Of a DNA stretch of 64,000 nucleotides, positions 18,574 through 27,748 are shown in pieces (positions within the stretch are counted from its first letter, which is position 1; each line of letters opens with the position of its first letter). A program made the position numbers and the translations under genes. The stretch covers positions 124,001 through 188,000 of the forward strand of contig NZ_APKE01000014.1 of assembly GCF_009835145.1 (NCBI RefSeq), given 5' to 3'. The DNA comes from Profundibacterium mesophilum KAUST100406-0324. Its GTDB lineage: Bacteria; Pseudomonadota; Alphaproteobacteria; Rhodobacterales; Rhodobacteraceae. The notes beneath the pieces are model-generated. The model saw nothing but the letters and a program-made list of their open reading frames with translations. It ran no database searches and was not told where the DNA came from.

Positions 18574-19200
18574 TCAGCGACCGCGCACGTCGCGCGCCAC
18601 GACCGTGTAGAGCCCCGACCGATCGCCGGTTTCGGCAGCCTGCCGGGCCACTTGCAGGAGCCCCAGAAGCCGGCGGCGTCCCTCCTCGGGATCCTTGGCA
18701 AAATCGTGCATGTACCACCGGGTGAGGCGCCACTGGCTGGCACGGAGCGCATCCTCGAGGATGGTGTCCACCGCGAGCCCCGCCATGATATCGAGGAACT
18801 GGGCATACATGTCGAAGATCGCCACCTCGTCCATATCGCCGTCATTCTCGAGCATCCCCGCAAGCGCGCTGATCTCGAGCCTGGCCTGGAGCGGCACGGC
18901 GACCTGCTGCCCGCAATCGGCCGAGGCCATGAGCAGGGCGACGGCGACGCGCTTGTGCTCGGCCCTGTGTTCGGGGTCGAGCGTGGCGACGATCGTGCCT
19001 ACCCCCGACTGGACCTGGACCAGACGCTCATAGGCAAGACGCTGCAGCACCTGCCTGATGGGCGTGCGCGACAGGCCGAACTCGATCGCGAGGGCGCCCT
19101 CGTGCAGCACGCTGCCCCCTTCGGTCCCGCCCGACAGGCAGATGCGCTGTCGGATCCGGTTGGCGATCTCGCTGCCGGCAACGCGCTTGGATGATGCCAC
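18574..19200 (-). CDS. GntR family transcriptional regulator
   Basis: 208 aa regulator with an N-terminal winged helix-turn-helix of the GntR type (ALAIEFGLSRTPIRQVLQRLAYERLVQVQSGVGTIVA). It is followed by an all-helical C-terminal domain resembling the FCD ligand-binding domain of the FadR group. The start is a GTG (VASSKRVAG) with GAGGAG about ten bases upstream. It is divergent from a phosphatase-like gene; the shared gap contains a TGTATACA palindrome, the kind of site GntR proteins bind. I infer control of itself and of its divergent neighbour; the ligand is unknown. Confidence 0.82.
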   Translation of the reverse strand: MASSKRVAGSEIANRIRQRICLSGGTEGGSVLHEGALAIEFGLSRTPIRQVLQRLAYERLVQVQSGVGTIVATLDPEHRAEHKRVAVALLMASADCGQQVAVPLQARLEISALAGMLENDGDMDEVAIFDMYAQFLDIMAGLAVDTILEDALRASQWRLTRWYMHDFAKDPEEGRRRLLGLLQVARQAAETGDRSGLYTVVARDVRGR

Positions 19201-19244
19201 TTTGGAGGGTCTCCTCGATGAAATATCGGTCTTGACAATAGAAA

Positions 19245-19258
19245 CGTGTATACAAGCA
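19245..19258. promoter_or_regulatory. TGTATACA palindrome, candidate GntR operator
   Basis: A perfect 8-bp palindrome TGTATACA (19247-19254) lies between the divergent gntR and phosphatase genes, 10 bases from a TTGACA hexamer (19232-19237). A related GTATAC site occurs upstream of the unknown small gene at 20084. Confidence 0.4.
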
Positions 19259-19320
19259 GTTAAGCGGTTCCGCAAACGGATGCGGGTACTTTCGTTTTTA
19301 CAACAATTAGGAATATCGGG

Positions 19321-19896
19321 ATGGAAGATCACGATGAAATTTCGATCCGTGCACGCATCAGGACCCCGGAAGGCGGAATTCTGGTGATGACCGGCTTTCC
19401 GGGGCTGCTGATCGGGCATGATGGCGAGGCCTATATCGATATCGAAGCCATGGACGATACCTTCGCCGCCCTTGTGGAGGCGCGCGTGGGAACCTTGATC
19501 GTGATGGCCGGTGACGACGAGCTCCCCGAGGGGGCGGGATGCTGCCTTGCTGCCGCTGCCAAGCGTTCGGGCATCGCCATCATCAATATGCCAATTGAGG
19601 ATTTCTCGACCCCGTCTGCGGAATTCGTAGAGAAATGGCGCGTAGTGGGGCCTCAATTGCACAAGTTGCTCGACCGGGGGGATGGATGCGCGCTGTCCTG
19701 CCATTACGGCGCCGGACGCAGCGGGATGATCGCGGCCCTGATGCTAATGGAGCGCGGGGCGGCGCCGGACGCGGCAATTTCGACCGTTCGCGCCCATTTC
19801 GACGAATCGATCGAGAACACCGAGCAGGAAAACTGGCTTCGGCATCGGCATATCGGCCACGAACATGGCGAGCGGGCCGGGGTCAGGCTGGGGTGA
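19321..19896 (+). CDS. Protein tyrosine/dual-specificity phosphatase-like protein
   Basis: 191 aa protein with a cysteine-phosphatase P-loop CHYGAGRSG (Cys127, Arg133, Ser134) matching CxxGxxR(S/T). A plausible general-acid aspartate is Asp94 in MPIEDFSTP, about 33 residues before the cysteine as in small dual-specificity phosphatases. It would hydrolyse phosphotyrosine or another phosphoester; the true substrate is unknown. The ATG follows TTAGGAATATCGGG. Base composition just upstream is noticeably more A/T-rich than its neighbours. It is divergent from the GntR regulator, which suggests regulated expression. Confidence 0.75.
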   Translation: MEDHDEISIRARIRTPEGGILVMTGFPGLLIGHDGEAYIDIEAMDDTFAALVEARVGTLIVMAGDDELPEGAGCCLAAAAKRSGIAIINMPIEDFSTPSAEFVEKWRVVGPQLHKLLDRGDGCALSCHYGAGRSGMIAALMLMERGAAPDAAISTVRAHFDESIENTEQENWLRHRHIGHEHGERAGVRLG

Positions 19897-20013
19897 CCTG
19901 CCGGTTTGGAGAGGTCAACCGTGGGCTTTGGTATCGTAACTGACAATTATTCGCAGAATCTTAACCTGCGCTAAACCCTGCCATAATTATGACACATTTG
20001 GGCATTCTACACT

Positions 20014-20023
20014 GGTATACAGG
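20014..20023. promoter_or_regulatory. Second GTATAC palindrome upstream of the unknown small gene
   Basis: GGTATACAGG contains the same GTATAC core as the site in the gntR intergenic region. A possible promoter lies just before it: TTAACC (19961-19966), 17 bases, TAATTA (19984-19989). That would place the palindrome near +20, a repressing position. Confidence 0.3.
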
Positions 20024-20083
20024 TTGATCGGCGAGCAGGTTCGCGGAGAAGCCAGGAGAAACAAAGCATCGGAAGGGGGGGCC

Positions 20084-20407
20084 ATGTCGATCCATACTGC
20101 CATGGGCCATCTCGAACGTACCCCGGTGTGCACTACGATTGCCTCTGCGCGGCGCAAGTTGCCGGTCGAGGATTATTCGATCACCGCAGTGCGGTGGAAC
20201 CGTGAATTCTGCCGGCTGGAAGCCGATGTCACCCTGACTTTCTGTGCCCGGGGCCTGTCCCGTCCCAAGGTGCATACGATCAAGACGAGCGTTGCTGTCC
20301 TGTCACATGCCCGCAAGGGTTCCCTGCGGGCCCGCCTTCTGCGGAACGCGCTCGATCTCGCTATCCTGATGCCCTTTTCCCCAAAAGGGGTCAGTTCCGC
20401 AGCCTGA
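20084..20407 (+). CDS. Unrecognised small protein
   Basis: 107 aa basic protein that I do not recognise. It has no signal peptide or membrane helix. The middle is predicted beta-rich (YSITAVRWNREFCRLEADVTLTF), with three cysteines, followed by a basic segment (SHARKGSLRARLLRNALDL) likely to be helical. An AAGGGGGGG run precedes the chosen ATG; an in-frame start at 20024 is possible. It ends at a strong intrinsic terminator. Position after the phosphatase, with the same GTATAC core upstream, suggests it belongs to the same regulon. Confidence 0.6.
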   Translation: MSIHTAMGHLERTPVCTTIASARRKLPVEDYSITAVRWNREFCRLEADVTLTFCARGLSRPKVHTIKTSVAVLSHARKGSLRARLLRNALDLAILMPFSPKGVSSAA

Positions 20408-20455
20408 GGGCTGCCCTGCCTCGCCGAACATTCGTTTGGTTCTGTGTCCAACTTC

Positions 20456-20484
20456 AAACGCTCCCTTTCGGGAGCGTTTTTTTT
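20456..20484 (+). terminator. Intrinsic terminator after the unknown small gene
   Basis: AAACGCTCCC, loop TTTC, GGGAGCGTTT, followed by a run of T. This is the clearest rho-independent terminator in the window, a 10-bp stem with at least eight T. Confidence 0.9.
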
Positions 20485-20550
20485 GCAGTTGCGGTGGATG
20501 ATCCTTCTGCGCATCGTGCCGGCAGGTTGTCTTGGAACGCGGTGGAGATC

Positions 20551-21486
20551 ATGGATATCAAGGCAATTCTCATGGGGCTCGCCTTCGCATTCATGTGGTC
20601 ATCGGCCTTCACATCGGCCCGCATCATCGTCGCCGAGGCTCCACCGCTGAGCGCGCTGGCGCTGCGTTTCGCCATTTCCGGCACGCTGGGGATCATGCTC
20701 GCGCTCGCGCTTGGCCAGTCCTGGAAGCTCAGCCGGGCGCAGTGGAAAGCGACCGTGATCTTCGGAATATGCCAGAATGCTCTCTATCTCGGCCTGAATT
20801 TCGTGGCCATGCAGACGGTCGAGGCCGGGCTCGCGGCGATCATCGCCTCCTCCATGCCGCTCCTCGTCGCACTTGCCGGGACGCTTTTCTACAATGAGCG
20901 CATCTCCGGGCTCGCGGCGGCCGGGCTTGCCGCGGGTCTGCTCGGTGTCGCCCTGATCATGGGAAGCCGGTTGAGCGGCGGCGTCGATCTGGGCGGTCTT
21001 CTGCTCTGCGGTATCGGCGTCCTGGCTCTCACATTCGCGACCCTGTCGGTCCGCAGCGCCTCTTCCGGCGGCAACCTGATGATGGTCGTCGGTCTGCAGA
21101 TGGTGATCGGATCGGCCGCGCTCACCCTCGTGGCGATCCCGCTCGAGACCTGGGACGTGACCTGGAGCACGCGGCTGACTTTTGCATTCGTGTATACAAC
21201 TCTCGTGCCGGGACTGGCCGCGACCTTCGTGTGGTTCCTCCTCGTGGAGCGGATCGGGGCCGTTCGGGCGGCGACATTCCACTTCCTCAACCCCTTTCTC
21301 GGCGTTGCGATCGCCGCCGTCTTCCTGGGCGAACGGCTCGGCATCTTCGATCTGATCGGTGTGACGATCATCATGTTCGGTATCCTCGCTGTGCAGCTTT
21401 CACGGCATGCGGATGCGGGCCACAAGGGCGGATCCCGGCAAAAAGGACGGCGTATCGCCGCCGCCATTCGCCGTGGCAAGGGCTGA
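20551..21486 (+). CDS. EamA/DMT superfamily transporter
   Basis: 311 aa integral membrane protein with about ten hydrophobic helices and two EamA repeats. The first repeat carries FAFMWSSAFTSARIIV, and the second ends in HFLNPFLGVAIAAVFLGERLGIFDLIGVTIIM, the usual EamA motif. Members export amino acids or other metabolites; the substrate is not predictable. GGAG lies four bases before the chosen ATG. It starts 67 bases after the terminator of the previous gene and appears to be a single-gene unit. The basic C-terminal tail is probably cytoplasmic. Confidence 0.9.
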   Translation: MDIKAILMGLAFAFMWSSAFTSARIIVAEAPPLSALALRFAISGTLGIMLALALGQSWKLSRAQWKATVIFGICQNALYLGLNFVAMQTVEAGLAAIIASSMPLLVALAGTLFYNERISGLAAAGLAAGLLGVALIMGSRLSGGVDLGGLLLCGIGVLALTFATLSVRSASSGGNLMMVVGLQMVIGSAALTLVAIPLETWDVTWSTRLTFAFVYTTLVPGLAATFVWFLLVERIGAVRAATFHFLNPFLGVAIAAVFLGERLGIFDLIGVTIIMFGILAVQLSRHADAGHKGGSRQKGRRIAAAIRRGKG

Positions 21487-21606
21487 ACGCGCCGCTGTCA
21501 CCCGGCACCGGGAACGCGCGGCGCGCGGCGGGGGCGGAACGCGCATGGGCGGTCCCGCGTTTCCCGGATGCATGAGTGACATGCGTGCAAGCAGGGAGTG
21601 TCCAAG

Positions 21607-21957
21607 ATGACCCATGGCAATCACGACATGGTTTCCTCGTCCGACGTGAACGGAACCGAGGTCTATTCAGAGGCCGGCGAGCATGTCGGAACGATCGACC
21701 ACCTGATGATCGACAAGCAATCGGGCAAGGTCGCTTGGGCCGTGATGGGGTTCGGCGGGTTCCTCGGGCTCGGAGAGGCGCATTACCCGATCCCCTGGAC
21801 GAAGCTAACCTACGAACGCTCGCGCGGCGGTTTCGTCACCGATATCTCGCGTGAGCAGCTCGAAGCGGCACCTTCGCGGCCCGAACGTTGGACCGAGGAC
21901 CGTGCTTGGGAGGAGCAGGCGCATCTGCATTACGGCGCGCCTTTCTACTGGATCTGA
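21607..21957 (+). CDS. PRC-barrel domain protein
   Basis: 116 aa soluble protein with a PRC-barrel domain (about 12-75): VNGTEVYSEAGEHVGTIDHLMIDKQSGKVAWAVMGFGG, then the HYPIPWTKLTY strand. These small stand-alone PRC proteins are frequent in Alphaproteobacteria; roles in RNA processing or stress have been proposed but this one is uncharacterised. The acidic C-terminus ends in an aromatic motif (HYGAPFYWI). AGGGAG lies eight bases before the ATG at 21607, preferred over a GTG at 21598. Confidence 0.85.
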   Translation: MTHGNHDMVSSSDVNGTEVYSEAGEHVGTIDHLMIDKQSGKVAWAVMGFGGFLGLGEAHYPIPWTKLTYERSRGGFVTDISREQLEAAPSRPERWTEDRAWEEQAHLHYGAPFYWI

Positions 21958-22011
21958 GGGCGCGGGGCAGGGCAGCCGCGAAAGTGTGCGATCGGCGGGG
22001 TGGCCCGGCCC

Positions 22012-23115
22012 CTAGCCGATCGCCCCCGGCAATCCGCCGCCCGTCTGCCCGCGATGCAAAAGGAAATGGTCGAGGATCACCGCCGCGGCCATCGCCTCGC
22101 CCACCGGCACGGCCCGGATGCCGACGCATGGGTCGTGCCGGCCCTTGGTGACGATGTCGCTCTCGCGGCCCTGCTTGTCGATGGTGCGCCGCGTCTTGAG
22201 GATGCTGCTGGTCGGCTTGACCGCGAAGCGCAGCACGATGTCCTGCCCCGTCGAGATGCCACCGAGAATGCCGCCCGAGTGATTCGAGCCATAGACGGGA
22301 CCGTCGGGGCCCATCGTGATCTCGTCGGCATTCTGCTCTCCGGTCAGCATGGCGGCCGCCATGCCCTCACCGATCTCGACGCCCTTGACGGCATTGATGC
22401 TCATCATCGCCGCCGCAAGTTCGGTGTCGAGTTTGGCGTAGACGGGCGCGCCGAGCCCGGCGGGCGGGTTCTCGATCCTGATCTCGATCATGGCGCCGAC
22501 GGAGTTGCCCGATTTGCGCAGCGTGTCGAGGTAGTCGGCCCATTCCTCGGCGGCGCCGGCATCGGGAACCCAGAACGGGTTCCTGGCGATCTCCTCCATG
22601 TCGAAGGCGGCCCGGTCGATCGTTTTCTCGCCCATCTGCACCATGTAGCCAGTGATGCGCATCTCGGGCGCGAGTGCGCCGAGCGCTTCCCGCGCGACCC
22701 CGCCCGCGGCGACCCGCGCGGCCGTCTCCCGCGCCGAGGAACGCCCGCCGCCGCGATAGTCCCGGATCCCGTATTTCTGCCAATAGGTGATGTCGGCATG
22801 GCCGGGGCGGAATTTCTCGGCGATCTCGCCGTAATCCTTGGAGCGCTGATCGGTGTTACGGATCATCAGCTGGATCGGCGTGCCGGTCGTCCGGCCCTCG
22901 AAGACGCCGGACAGGATCTCGACCGCATCCGCTTCCTGCCGCTGGGTGGTGTAGCGCGAGGTGCCGGGCTTGCGCCGATCGAGCCAGACTTGCAGCATCT
23001 GCGCGTCGAGCGCGATCCCCGGGGGGCATCCGTCGACGGTCGCGCCGAGCGCCGGGCCGTGGCTCTCGCCCCAGGTCGTGACGCGAAAGAGATGTCCGTA
23101 GCTGTTCAGGCTCAT
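22012..23115 (-). CDS. aroC: Chorismate synthase
   Basis: 367 aa FMN-dependent enzyme that converts 5-enolpyruvylshikimate-3-phosphate to chorismate, the last common step of aromatic biosynthesis. All family signatures are visible: [18 protein letters not shown] at 17-34, [10 protein letters not shown], the [15 protein letters not shown] segment, and [26 protein letters not shown] sits eight bases before the ATG. The length is normal. It lies downstream of petABC on the same strand but is separated by a long hairpin, so it is probably transcribed separately. Confidence 0.97.
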   Translation of the reverse strand: MSLNSYGHLFRVTTWGESHGPALGATVDGCPPGIALDAQMLQVWLDRRKPGTSRYTTQRQEADAVEILSGVFEGRTTGTPIQLMIRNTDQRSKDYGEIAEKFRPGHADITYWQKYGIRDYRGGGRSSARETAARVAAGGVAREALGALAPEMRITGYMVQMGEKTIDRAAFDMEEIARNPFWVPDAGAAEEWADYLDTLRKSGNSVGAMIEIRIENPPAGLGAPVYAKLDTELAAAMMSINAVKGVEIGEGMAAAMLTGEQNADEITMGPDGPVYGSNHSGGILGGISTGQDIVLRFAVKPTSSILKTRRTIDKQGRESDIVTKGRHDPCVGIRAVPVGEAMAAAVILDHFLLHRGQTGGGLPGAIG

Positions 23116-23219
23116 GGCGGGGCGCTCCTTGTTCGCAGCGTTCCTAGCGCCGCCTCGTTCCCTTCTCAAGCCTCGGGATGATCGCGGCCGGCACCGTCTT
23201 CGTGCCCATCCGTTCATGC

Positions 23220-23250
23220 GAAGGGGCGCGTCCTCGCGGCGCGCCCCTTC
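23220..23250 (-). terminator. Long perfect inverted repeat at the 3' end of the pet operon
   Basis: GAAGGGGCGCG (23220-23230) pairs perfectly with CGCGCCCCTTC (23240-23250) over a 9-base loop, 28 bases beyond the petC stop. There is no clear T-run on the minus strand, so it may end or stabilise the transcript. Confidence 0.5.
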
Positions 23251-23278
23251 AAATCCTTCGGCAATGTCGATCCGCGGA

Positions 23279-24076
23279 TCAATCCTTGCCGGGACCCTCG
23301 CGTCTCTTCACTGGCGCCCAGATGCGCTTGTTGGTGAAGTAGAGCAGGACCGACAGCAGGACCAGCATGCCGACACCGACGAAACCGGCCTGTTTACGGG
23401 CCGCGAGCTTTGGCTCGGCGGTCCACATCAGGAAGGCCGCAACGTCCTTGGACTCGGCGCTCAGGTCATTGGCATGGCCGTCATCGAACTCCACGTCCTC
23501 GCCGACGAGCGGCGGGCCCATCGCGATCCAGCCGCCCGGATAGGCGGTGTTCTCGTAAAGGACCGCCCCGGCCTCCTCCTTCTGCTCGCCGGTATAGCCG
23601 GTCAGCAGCGAGTAGATGTATTCCGGGCCGCCCATGCCCTTGACGATCTGGTTGATGCCAAGGCCGTAGGGACCGTGGAAGCCGGCCCGTGCCTTGGCCA
23701 TCAGGCTGAGGTCAGGGGCGTTCGCCAGGTTGCTTTCGGGGAAGCTGTCGGTGGGCTTCGCGGCACGGAAATCGTCGAGCTCGGGGTCGAAGACCTCGTA
23801 ATTCTCGGCATAGGCGCGGACCTGCGCCGCCGAGAATTGCGGACCGCCCTCGTCGCCGAGCGTGCGCAGCGGCACGTATTTCAGGCCGTGACAGGCCGAG
23901 CAGACCTCGGTGTAGACCTTCAGCCCGCGCTGCAGCTGCAGCTGATCGTAGGAGCCGAACGGTCCCTCGAAGGAGAAGTCCGGATCCTTGATCTTCTGCT
24001 CGCCGGCGGCGGCGAACGCGCCGCCCGCCGAGAGACCCAGCGCGAGCGCTGCGGTGATGGTGAGATGCTTGAGCAT
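23279..24076 (-). CDS. petC: Cytochrome c1 of the bc1 complex
   Basis: 265 aa haem c subunit of ubiquinol:cytochrome c oxidoreductase, facing the periplasm. A signal peptide (LSAGGAFA) precedes the mature protein. The covalent haem site is Cys59-x-x-Cys62-His63 (CSACH), and a methionine ligand candidate is in GWIAMGPPL. The C-terminal anchor [22 protein letters not shown] is a single membrane helix. An AAAGGA site about ten bases upstream supports the ATG at 24076; an in-frame GTG overlapping the petB stop is less likely. Last gene of petABC. Confidence 0.96.
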   Translation of the reverse strand: MLKHLTITAALALGLSAGGAFAAAGEQKIKDPDFSFEGPFGSYDQLQLQRGLKVYTEVCSACHGLKYVPLRTLGDEGGPQFSAAQVRAYAENYEVFDPELDDFRAAKPTDSFPESNLANAPDLSLMAKARAGFHGPYGLGINQIVKGMGGPEYIYSLLTGYTGEQKEEAGAVLYENTAYPGGWIAMGPPLVGEDVEFDDGHANDLSAESKDVAAFLMWTAEPKLAARKQAGFVGVGMLVLLSVLLYFTNKRIWAPVKRREGPGKD

Positions 24077-24093
24077 TGTGATGCGGTCCTTTC

Positions 24094-25437
24094 TCACTCG
24101 GCCGGCTTGACGATGGTATGGGTGCCGCCGGTCTTAGGCTCGTAATGCGCCTTGAAGTCGTCTTCGATGGTCATCGGCTGGGGCAACGGCTTCTCGATGA
24201 CGCCGAGCAGAGGCAGGATCACCAGGAAATAGGCGAACCAGTAGGCCGCACCGATCAGGGCGATCGTCGCATAGGGCTCCTCGGCGGGCATCGCGCCGAC
24301 CCACATCAGCACCATGAAGTCCACGACGAGCAGGGCGAACCACCACTTGAACATCGGGCGGTAGCGGCCCGAACGGACGCTCGACGTGTCGAGCCAGGGT
24401 GCCAGGGCCATCACGAAGATGGCGCCGAACATCGCCAGCACACCGAAGAACTTGGCATCCACGATGCCGCCGGTGACGAAGCTGGCGATCTGCACGACCC
24501 AGACCTCGGACGTGAAGGCCCGCAGGATCGCGTAGAAGGGCAGGTAGTACCATTCGGGAACGATATGCGCCGGGGTCACCAGCGGGTTCGCCTCGATGTA
24601 GTTGTCGGGGTGGCCGAGATAGTTCGGCATGAAGCCGACGATCGCGAAGAACACCGCCAGGATCACCGCCAGGGCGAAGAGGTCCTTGAGCACGAAGTAG
24701 GGCCAGAAGGGCAGGGTATCGCGCTCGGCTTCCTCGCGGCTGGTGCGGCGCACCTCGACCCCGGTGGGGTTGTTGTTGCCGGTGGTGTGGAAGGCCCAGA
24801 TATGGACGATCACCAGGCCGGCGATGATGAAGGGCAGCAGGTAATGCAGGCTGAAGAAGCGGTTCAGCGTGGCCTGATCGACCGCCGGTCCGCCAAGGAG
24901 CCACATCTGCAGGCCTTCGCCGATGAAGGGGATCGCGCCGAAGAGGCCGGTGATCACCGTTGCACCCCAGAAGGACATCTGGCCCCAGGGAAGCACGTAG
25001 CCAAGAAAGCCGGTGGCCATCATCAGCAGGTAGATCAGCATGCCGATGATCCACGTGACCTCGCGCGGTTCCTTGTAGGAGCCGTAGTAGAGGCCGCGGA
25101 AGATATGCAGGTAGACCGCGACGAAGAACAGCGAGGCGCCGTTCGAGTGCAGGTAGCGCAGCATGAAGCCGCCATTCACGTTGCGCATGATATGCTCGAC
25201 GCTCGCGAAGGCGTTGTTGATGTTCGGCGTGTAATGCATGACCAGGATGATTCCGGTGATGATCTGCAGCGCCAGGGTGAAGACGAGGACGATGCCCCAG
25301 ATCCACATCCAGTTGAGGTTCTTGGGGGTGGGGATCATGATCGTGTCGTAGAGCAGCCCGACGATCGGCAGACGGCGGTGGAGCCAACGCTCGCCGCCCG
25401 TCTTCGGCTGGTAGTGGTCGTGCGGAATTCCGGACAT
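24094..25437 (-). CDS. petB: Cytochrome b of the bc1 complex
   Basis: 447 aa membrane subunit carrying both b haems and the quinol oxidation and quinone reduction sites. Recognisable segments include [28 protein letters not shown] (first histidine pair), [19 protein letters not shown] (Qo site), [24 protein letters not shown] (second histidine pair) and the conserved [13 protein letters not shown]. The length is typical for bacterial full-length cytochrome b. The C-terminal extension is hydrophilic. It is 12 bases after petA and 17 bases before petC, so the three are clearly one operon. Confidence 0.97.
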   Translation of the reverse strand: MSGIPHDHYQPKTGGERWLHRRLPIVGLLYDTIMIPTPKNLNWMWIWGIVLVFTLALQIITGIILVMHYTPNINNAFASVEHIMRNVNGGFMLRYLHSNGASLFFVAVYLHIFRGLYYGSYKEPREVTWIIGMLIYLLMMATGFLGYVLPWGQMSFWGATVITGLFGAIPFIGEGLQMWLLGGPAVDQATLNRFFSLHYLLPFIIAGLVIVHIWAFHTTGNNNPTGVEVRRTSREEAERDTLPFWPYFVLKDLFALAVILAVFFAIVGFMPNYLGHPDNYIEANPLVTPAHIVPEWYYLPFYAILRAFTSEVWVVQIASFVTGGIVDAKFFGVLAMFGAIFVMALAPWLDTSSVRSGRYRPMFKWWFALLVVDFMVLMWVGAMPAEEPYATIALIGAAYWFAYFLVILPLLGVIEKPLPQPMTIEDDFKAHYEPKTGGTHTIVKPAE

Positions 25438-25449
25438 TGCGTCTCTCCT

Positions 25450-26010
25450 CTAGCCGAGCACGATGGTGGACTCGTCCGCGAAGGACGCCACCGGAATATG
25501 CAGGTTCTCGGGCGCGGGGCCTTTGCGGATGCGGCCGGCCGTGTCGTAATGCGAGCCGTGGCAGGGGCAGAACCAGCCGCCGAAATCACCGGCCTCACCG
25601 AGCGGGACACAGCCCAGATGCGTGCAGACGCCGATCTGCACCAGCCACTCACCGGTATCGTCGAGCGCGCGGTTCTGATCGGTGGCGGCACCGGCATCGT
25701 CGAGATTGGGATTGCGGGCGATCTGATCGGGCAGGTCGCTGACATCGACCGAACGGGCCTGCTCGATCTCCTCGGGGGTCCGGCGGCGGATGAAGACCGG
25801 CTTGCCGAGATACTTCACCGTGAGCTGGGAGCCGAGCTCGACGCCGGAGACGTCGACGCGAATCGAGGACAGCGCCTGGACGTCCGCCGAGGGGTTCATC
25901 TGGTTGACCAGCGGCCAGACGGCAGCGCCGGCCACCACGGCTCCGGTTCCCGCAGTCGCGTAGAACAGGAAGTCCCTCCGCGTGCCGCCATGGTCATCTG
26001 CATGTGACAT
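25450..26010 (-). CDS. petA: Rieske iron-sulfur subunit of the bc1 complex
   Basis: 186 aa 2Fe-2S protein that takes electrons from ubiquinol and passes them to cytochrome c1. The N-terminus carries an uncleaved Tat-type signal/anchor ([23 protein letters not shown]). Cluster ligands are in CTHLGC (Cys129, His131) and CPCHGSHYD (Cys148, His151), with Cys134 and Cys150 forming the conserved disulphide. GGAG precedes the chosen ATG; the long upstream extension of the frame is not family-like. First gene of the operon, with a candidate promoter about 110 bases upstream. Confidence 0.97.
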   Translation of the reverse strand: MSHADDHGGTRRDFLFYATAGTGAVVAGAAVWPLVNQMNPSADVQALSSIRVDVSGVELGSQLTVKYLGKPVFIRRRTPEEIEQARSVDVSDLPDQIARNPNLDDAGAATDQNRALDDTGEWLVQIGVCTHLGCVPLGEAGDFGGWFCPCHGSHYDTAGRIRKGPAPENLHIPVASFADESTIVLG

Positions 26011-26120
26011 GAAGCATCTCCATTCTCTTCGTCCATCCACCAATCCCATGCATCGGCAAGAGCGGCGGGTCAGAATCCCAGATGCTCGGCGGGCTGCCGC
26101 GCATCGTCGCATTTCTCTAG

Positions 26121-26149
26121 CGCCGTAGCGCCTTGCGGTCCAGCGGTCA
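26121..26149 (-). promoter_or_regulatory. Candidate promoter of petABC
   Basis: On the minus strand TTGACC (26149-26144), a 17-base spacer, then TACGGC (26126-26121) upstream of petA. The -35 is good and the -10 mediocre. It would leave a 5' leader of roughly 100 bases. Confidence 0.4.
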
Positions 26150-26232
26150 AACCCGCGCAGGGGCGGGGGCGCGATAAGCCGGGAGGCGTGGCCGGTGGAC
26201 CGCCCCCCGGCACACGCGCCTCGCGCCGCGTC

Positions 26233-26838
26233 TCAGGCCGAAGGCCGGCTTTCGCGCATCGACGCGCGCTGCTCGAAGCGCTCGAACCAGCGCGCCAGAG
26301 CCCCGTGCCCCTGCCGCCAGTCCTTCGTGTCATGGCGAAAATCGAGATAGCCCAGCGCGCAGCCGACCGCGATCTGCCCGATGTCGAGAGGTCCGGCGAG
26401 ATGGCTCATCCAGCCCTCCTCGAGCGCGTCGAGCGCGCGGTCGATCTTGCCCCATTGTCCCGCGATCCAGTCCTGCGAACGGCCGCCCTCGGGCCGCAGC
26501 CGCCCCTCGTAGGTGATCGAGATCGCGGCATCCATCATCCCGTCCGCCAGCGCCTCGAGGGTCAGAACCTCCCAGATGCGCGGGGCGGGATAGAGCGCGC
26601 CGCCTGCCCGCTCGCCGAGATAGCGGCAGATGACACGGCTGTCATAAAGCGCGGGGCCGTCGGGGCGCGTCAGCACGGGGATCTTGCCCAGCGGATTATG
26701 CGCATGGGCCGCGCCCTCCTGGCCGACAGGGCTGACCGTGGCGGGAACGCAGGCGACCTCGGCCAGCTGCGCGGTTTCGTGAAGCACGACCATGACCTTG
26801 CGCACGAATGGCGATGCGGCGGCGTGGAAAAGCTGCAT
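26233..26838 (-). CDS. Glutathione S-transferase family protein
   Basis: 201 aa two-domain GST. The N-terminal thioredoxin-like domain starts MQLFHAAASPFVRKVMVVLHE and includes the cis-proline motif GKIPVLTRPDG and the glutathione-binding LYDSRVICRYLGE. The C-terminal helical domain has the capping residues in LDIGQIAVGCALGYLDFRH. The Ser in ASPFVRK is the likely catalytic residue. The substrate is unknown. It is a separate unit from petABC although it lies upstream of it on the same strand. Confidence 0.9.
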   Translation of the reverse strand: MQLFHAAASPFVRKVMVVLHETAQLAEVACVPATVSPVGQEGAAHAHNPLGKIPVLTRPDGPALYDSRVICRYLGERAGGALYPAPRIWEVLTLEALADGMMDAAISITYEGRLRPEGGRSQDWIAGQWGKIDRALDALEEGWMSHLAGPLDIGQIAVGCALGYLDFRHDTKDWRQGHGALARWFERFEQRASMRESRPSA

Positions 26839-26934
26839 GTCGGGTCTCCGGATTGCTGCGCGAGCAGCCTACGCCGGCGGTCGAGGGCCTGTCCATCCAC
26901 ACCGGGGGCAGGAGGGCCGGGGGCGGCAAGGCGC

Positions 26935-27567
26935 TCACTTCTCCCGCAGCCCGTCCGCCGCCATCATCATCGCCATCAACCCCACCTCGAGGCCGGGGCC
27001 GCCGCCGGCCTCCATGCCGCGCACCGCGCCCTCGCGCGCGGGACCGGGCTTGTTCTGCGACATCTTCCATGTGCCCTCCACGGTCTGCACATGCAGTCGG
27101 CACGGAACGATGGCCCGCATCATCTTGTCGCGGGCGCCGGGGGTCATCTTGGCGGCCGTCCAAGGTGCCTTGGGCGACAACTGTGCCTCGGCATGGGCCG
27201 ATTGCGCATCGAGCACCCCCGCCAGGGCTTCCCGGGGCAAACGCTCGAGCCGGCCGCGCAGATGCACGGCCACGTAGTTCCAGGTCGGCACCTGGTCGGG
27301 AATGCCATACCAGTCCGGCGACACGTAGCCATCAGGCCCGCTCACCACGAGGCTCGCCTCGGCAGGCTCGTCCAGCAGGGCAAGCACCGGGTTGCTGCGC
27401 ACCAGGTGCAGATCGGCCTGCCGCCCCTGACTGTCCAGAACGAAGGGCAGATGGGCCAGGGCGGGAGACGCGGCGCCGTTGAGCGCGAGAAGACCGAAGC
27501 CGCGCTCGCGTGCGAAATCGAGGCTCAGCTGGTCCGGAGCCCGCCGGAAGATCGGATTGGGATGCAT
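26935..27567 (-). CDS. PaiB-type FMN-binding protein
   Basis: 210 aa protein of the PaiB/FMN-binding negative transcriptional regulator family, which has a split-barrel flavin-binding fold and, in Bacillus, is associated with repression of sporulation and protease genes. The family pattern is present: MHPNPIFR at the start, AHLPFVLD, HLVRSNPVLALL, the conserved YVSPDWYG and VPTWNYVAVHLRG, and the C-terminal GTWKMSQNKP. A direct DNA-binding role has not been shown for most members, so a flavin-linked enzymatic role is possible. Confidence 0.88.
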   Translation of the reverse strand: MHPNPIFRRAPDQLSLDFARERGFGLLALNGAASPALAHLPFVLDSQGRQADLHLVRSNPVLALLDEPAEASLVVSGPDGYVSPDWYGIPDQVPTWNYVAVHLRGRLERLPREALAGVLDAQSAHAEAQLSPKAPWTAAKMTPGARDKMMRAIVPCRLHVQTVEGTWKMSQNKPGPAREGAVRGMEAGGGPGLEVGLMAMMMAADGLREK

Positions 27568-27748
27568 CTCGTCGCCCTTCTACGCCGGCAGGATTGCAAG
27601 CCCGGGCGGAACTGCAAAGGGCCGATCATCCGGCGCGGACTGTGCCGCTGCGTCACGCGCCCGGCGCCCTGAAGGGCCCGCCGCGAGGGGGGGAATGGCG
27701 GGATGGCCGCTGTCCAGTCTCGCGGCGACCCTTGGGGGCGGGGGCCGG

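Noticed and set aside
21188-21196. GTGTATACA in the EamA transporter gene
   Set aside because: It matches the GTATAC palindrome core but lies inside a conserved coding stretch (FVYTT), far from a promoter, so chance is likely.
24118-26007. Plus-strand open frame of 629 codons opposite petABC
   Set aside because: The composition is typical of an antisense shadow; petA, petB and petC on the other strand have diagnostic haem and iron-sulfur motifs.
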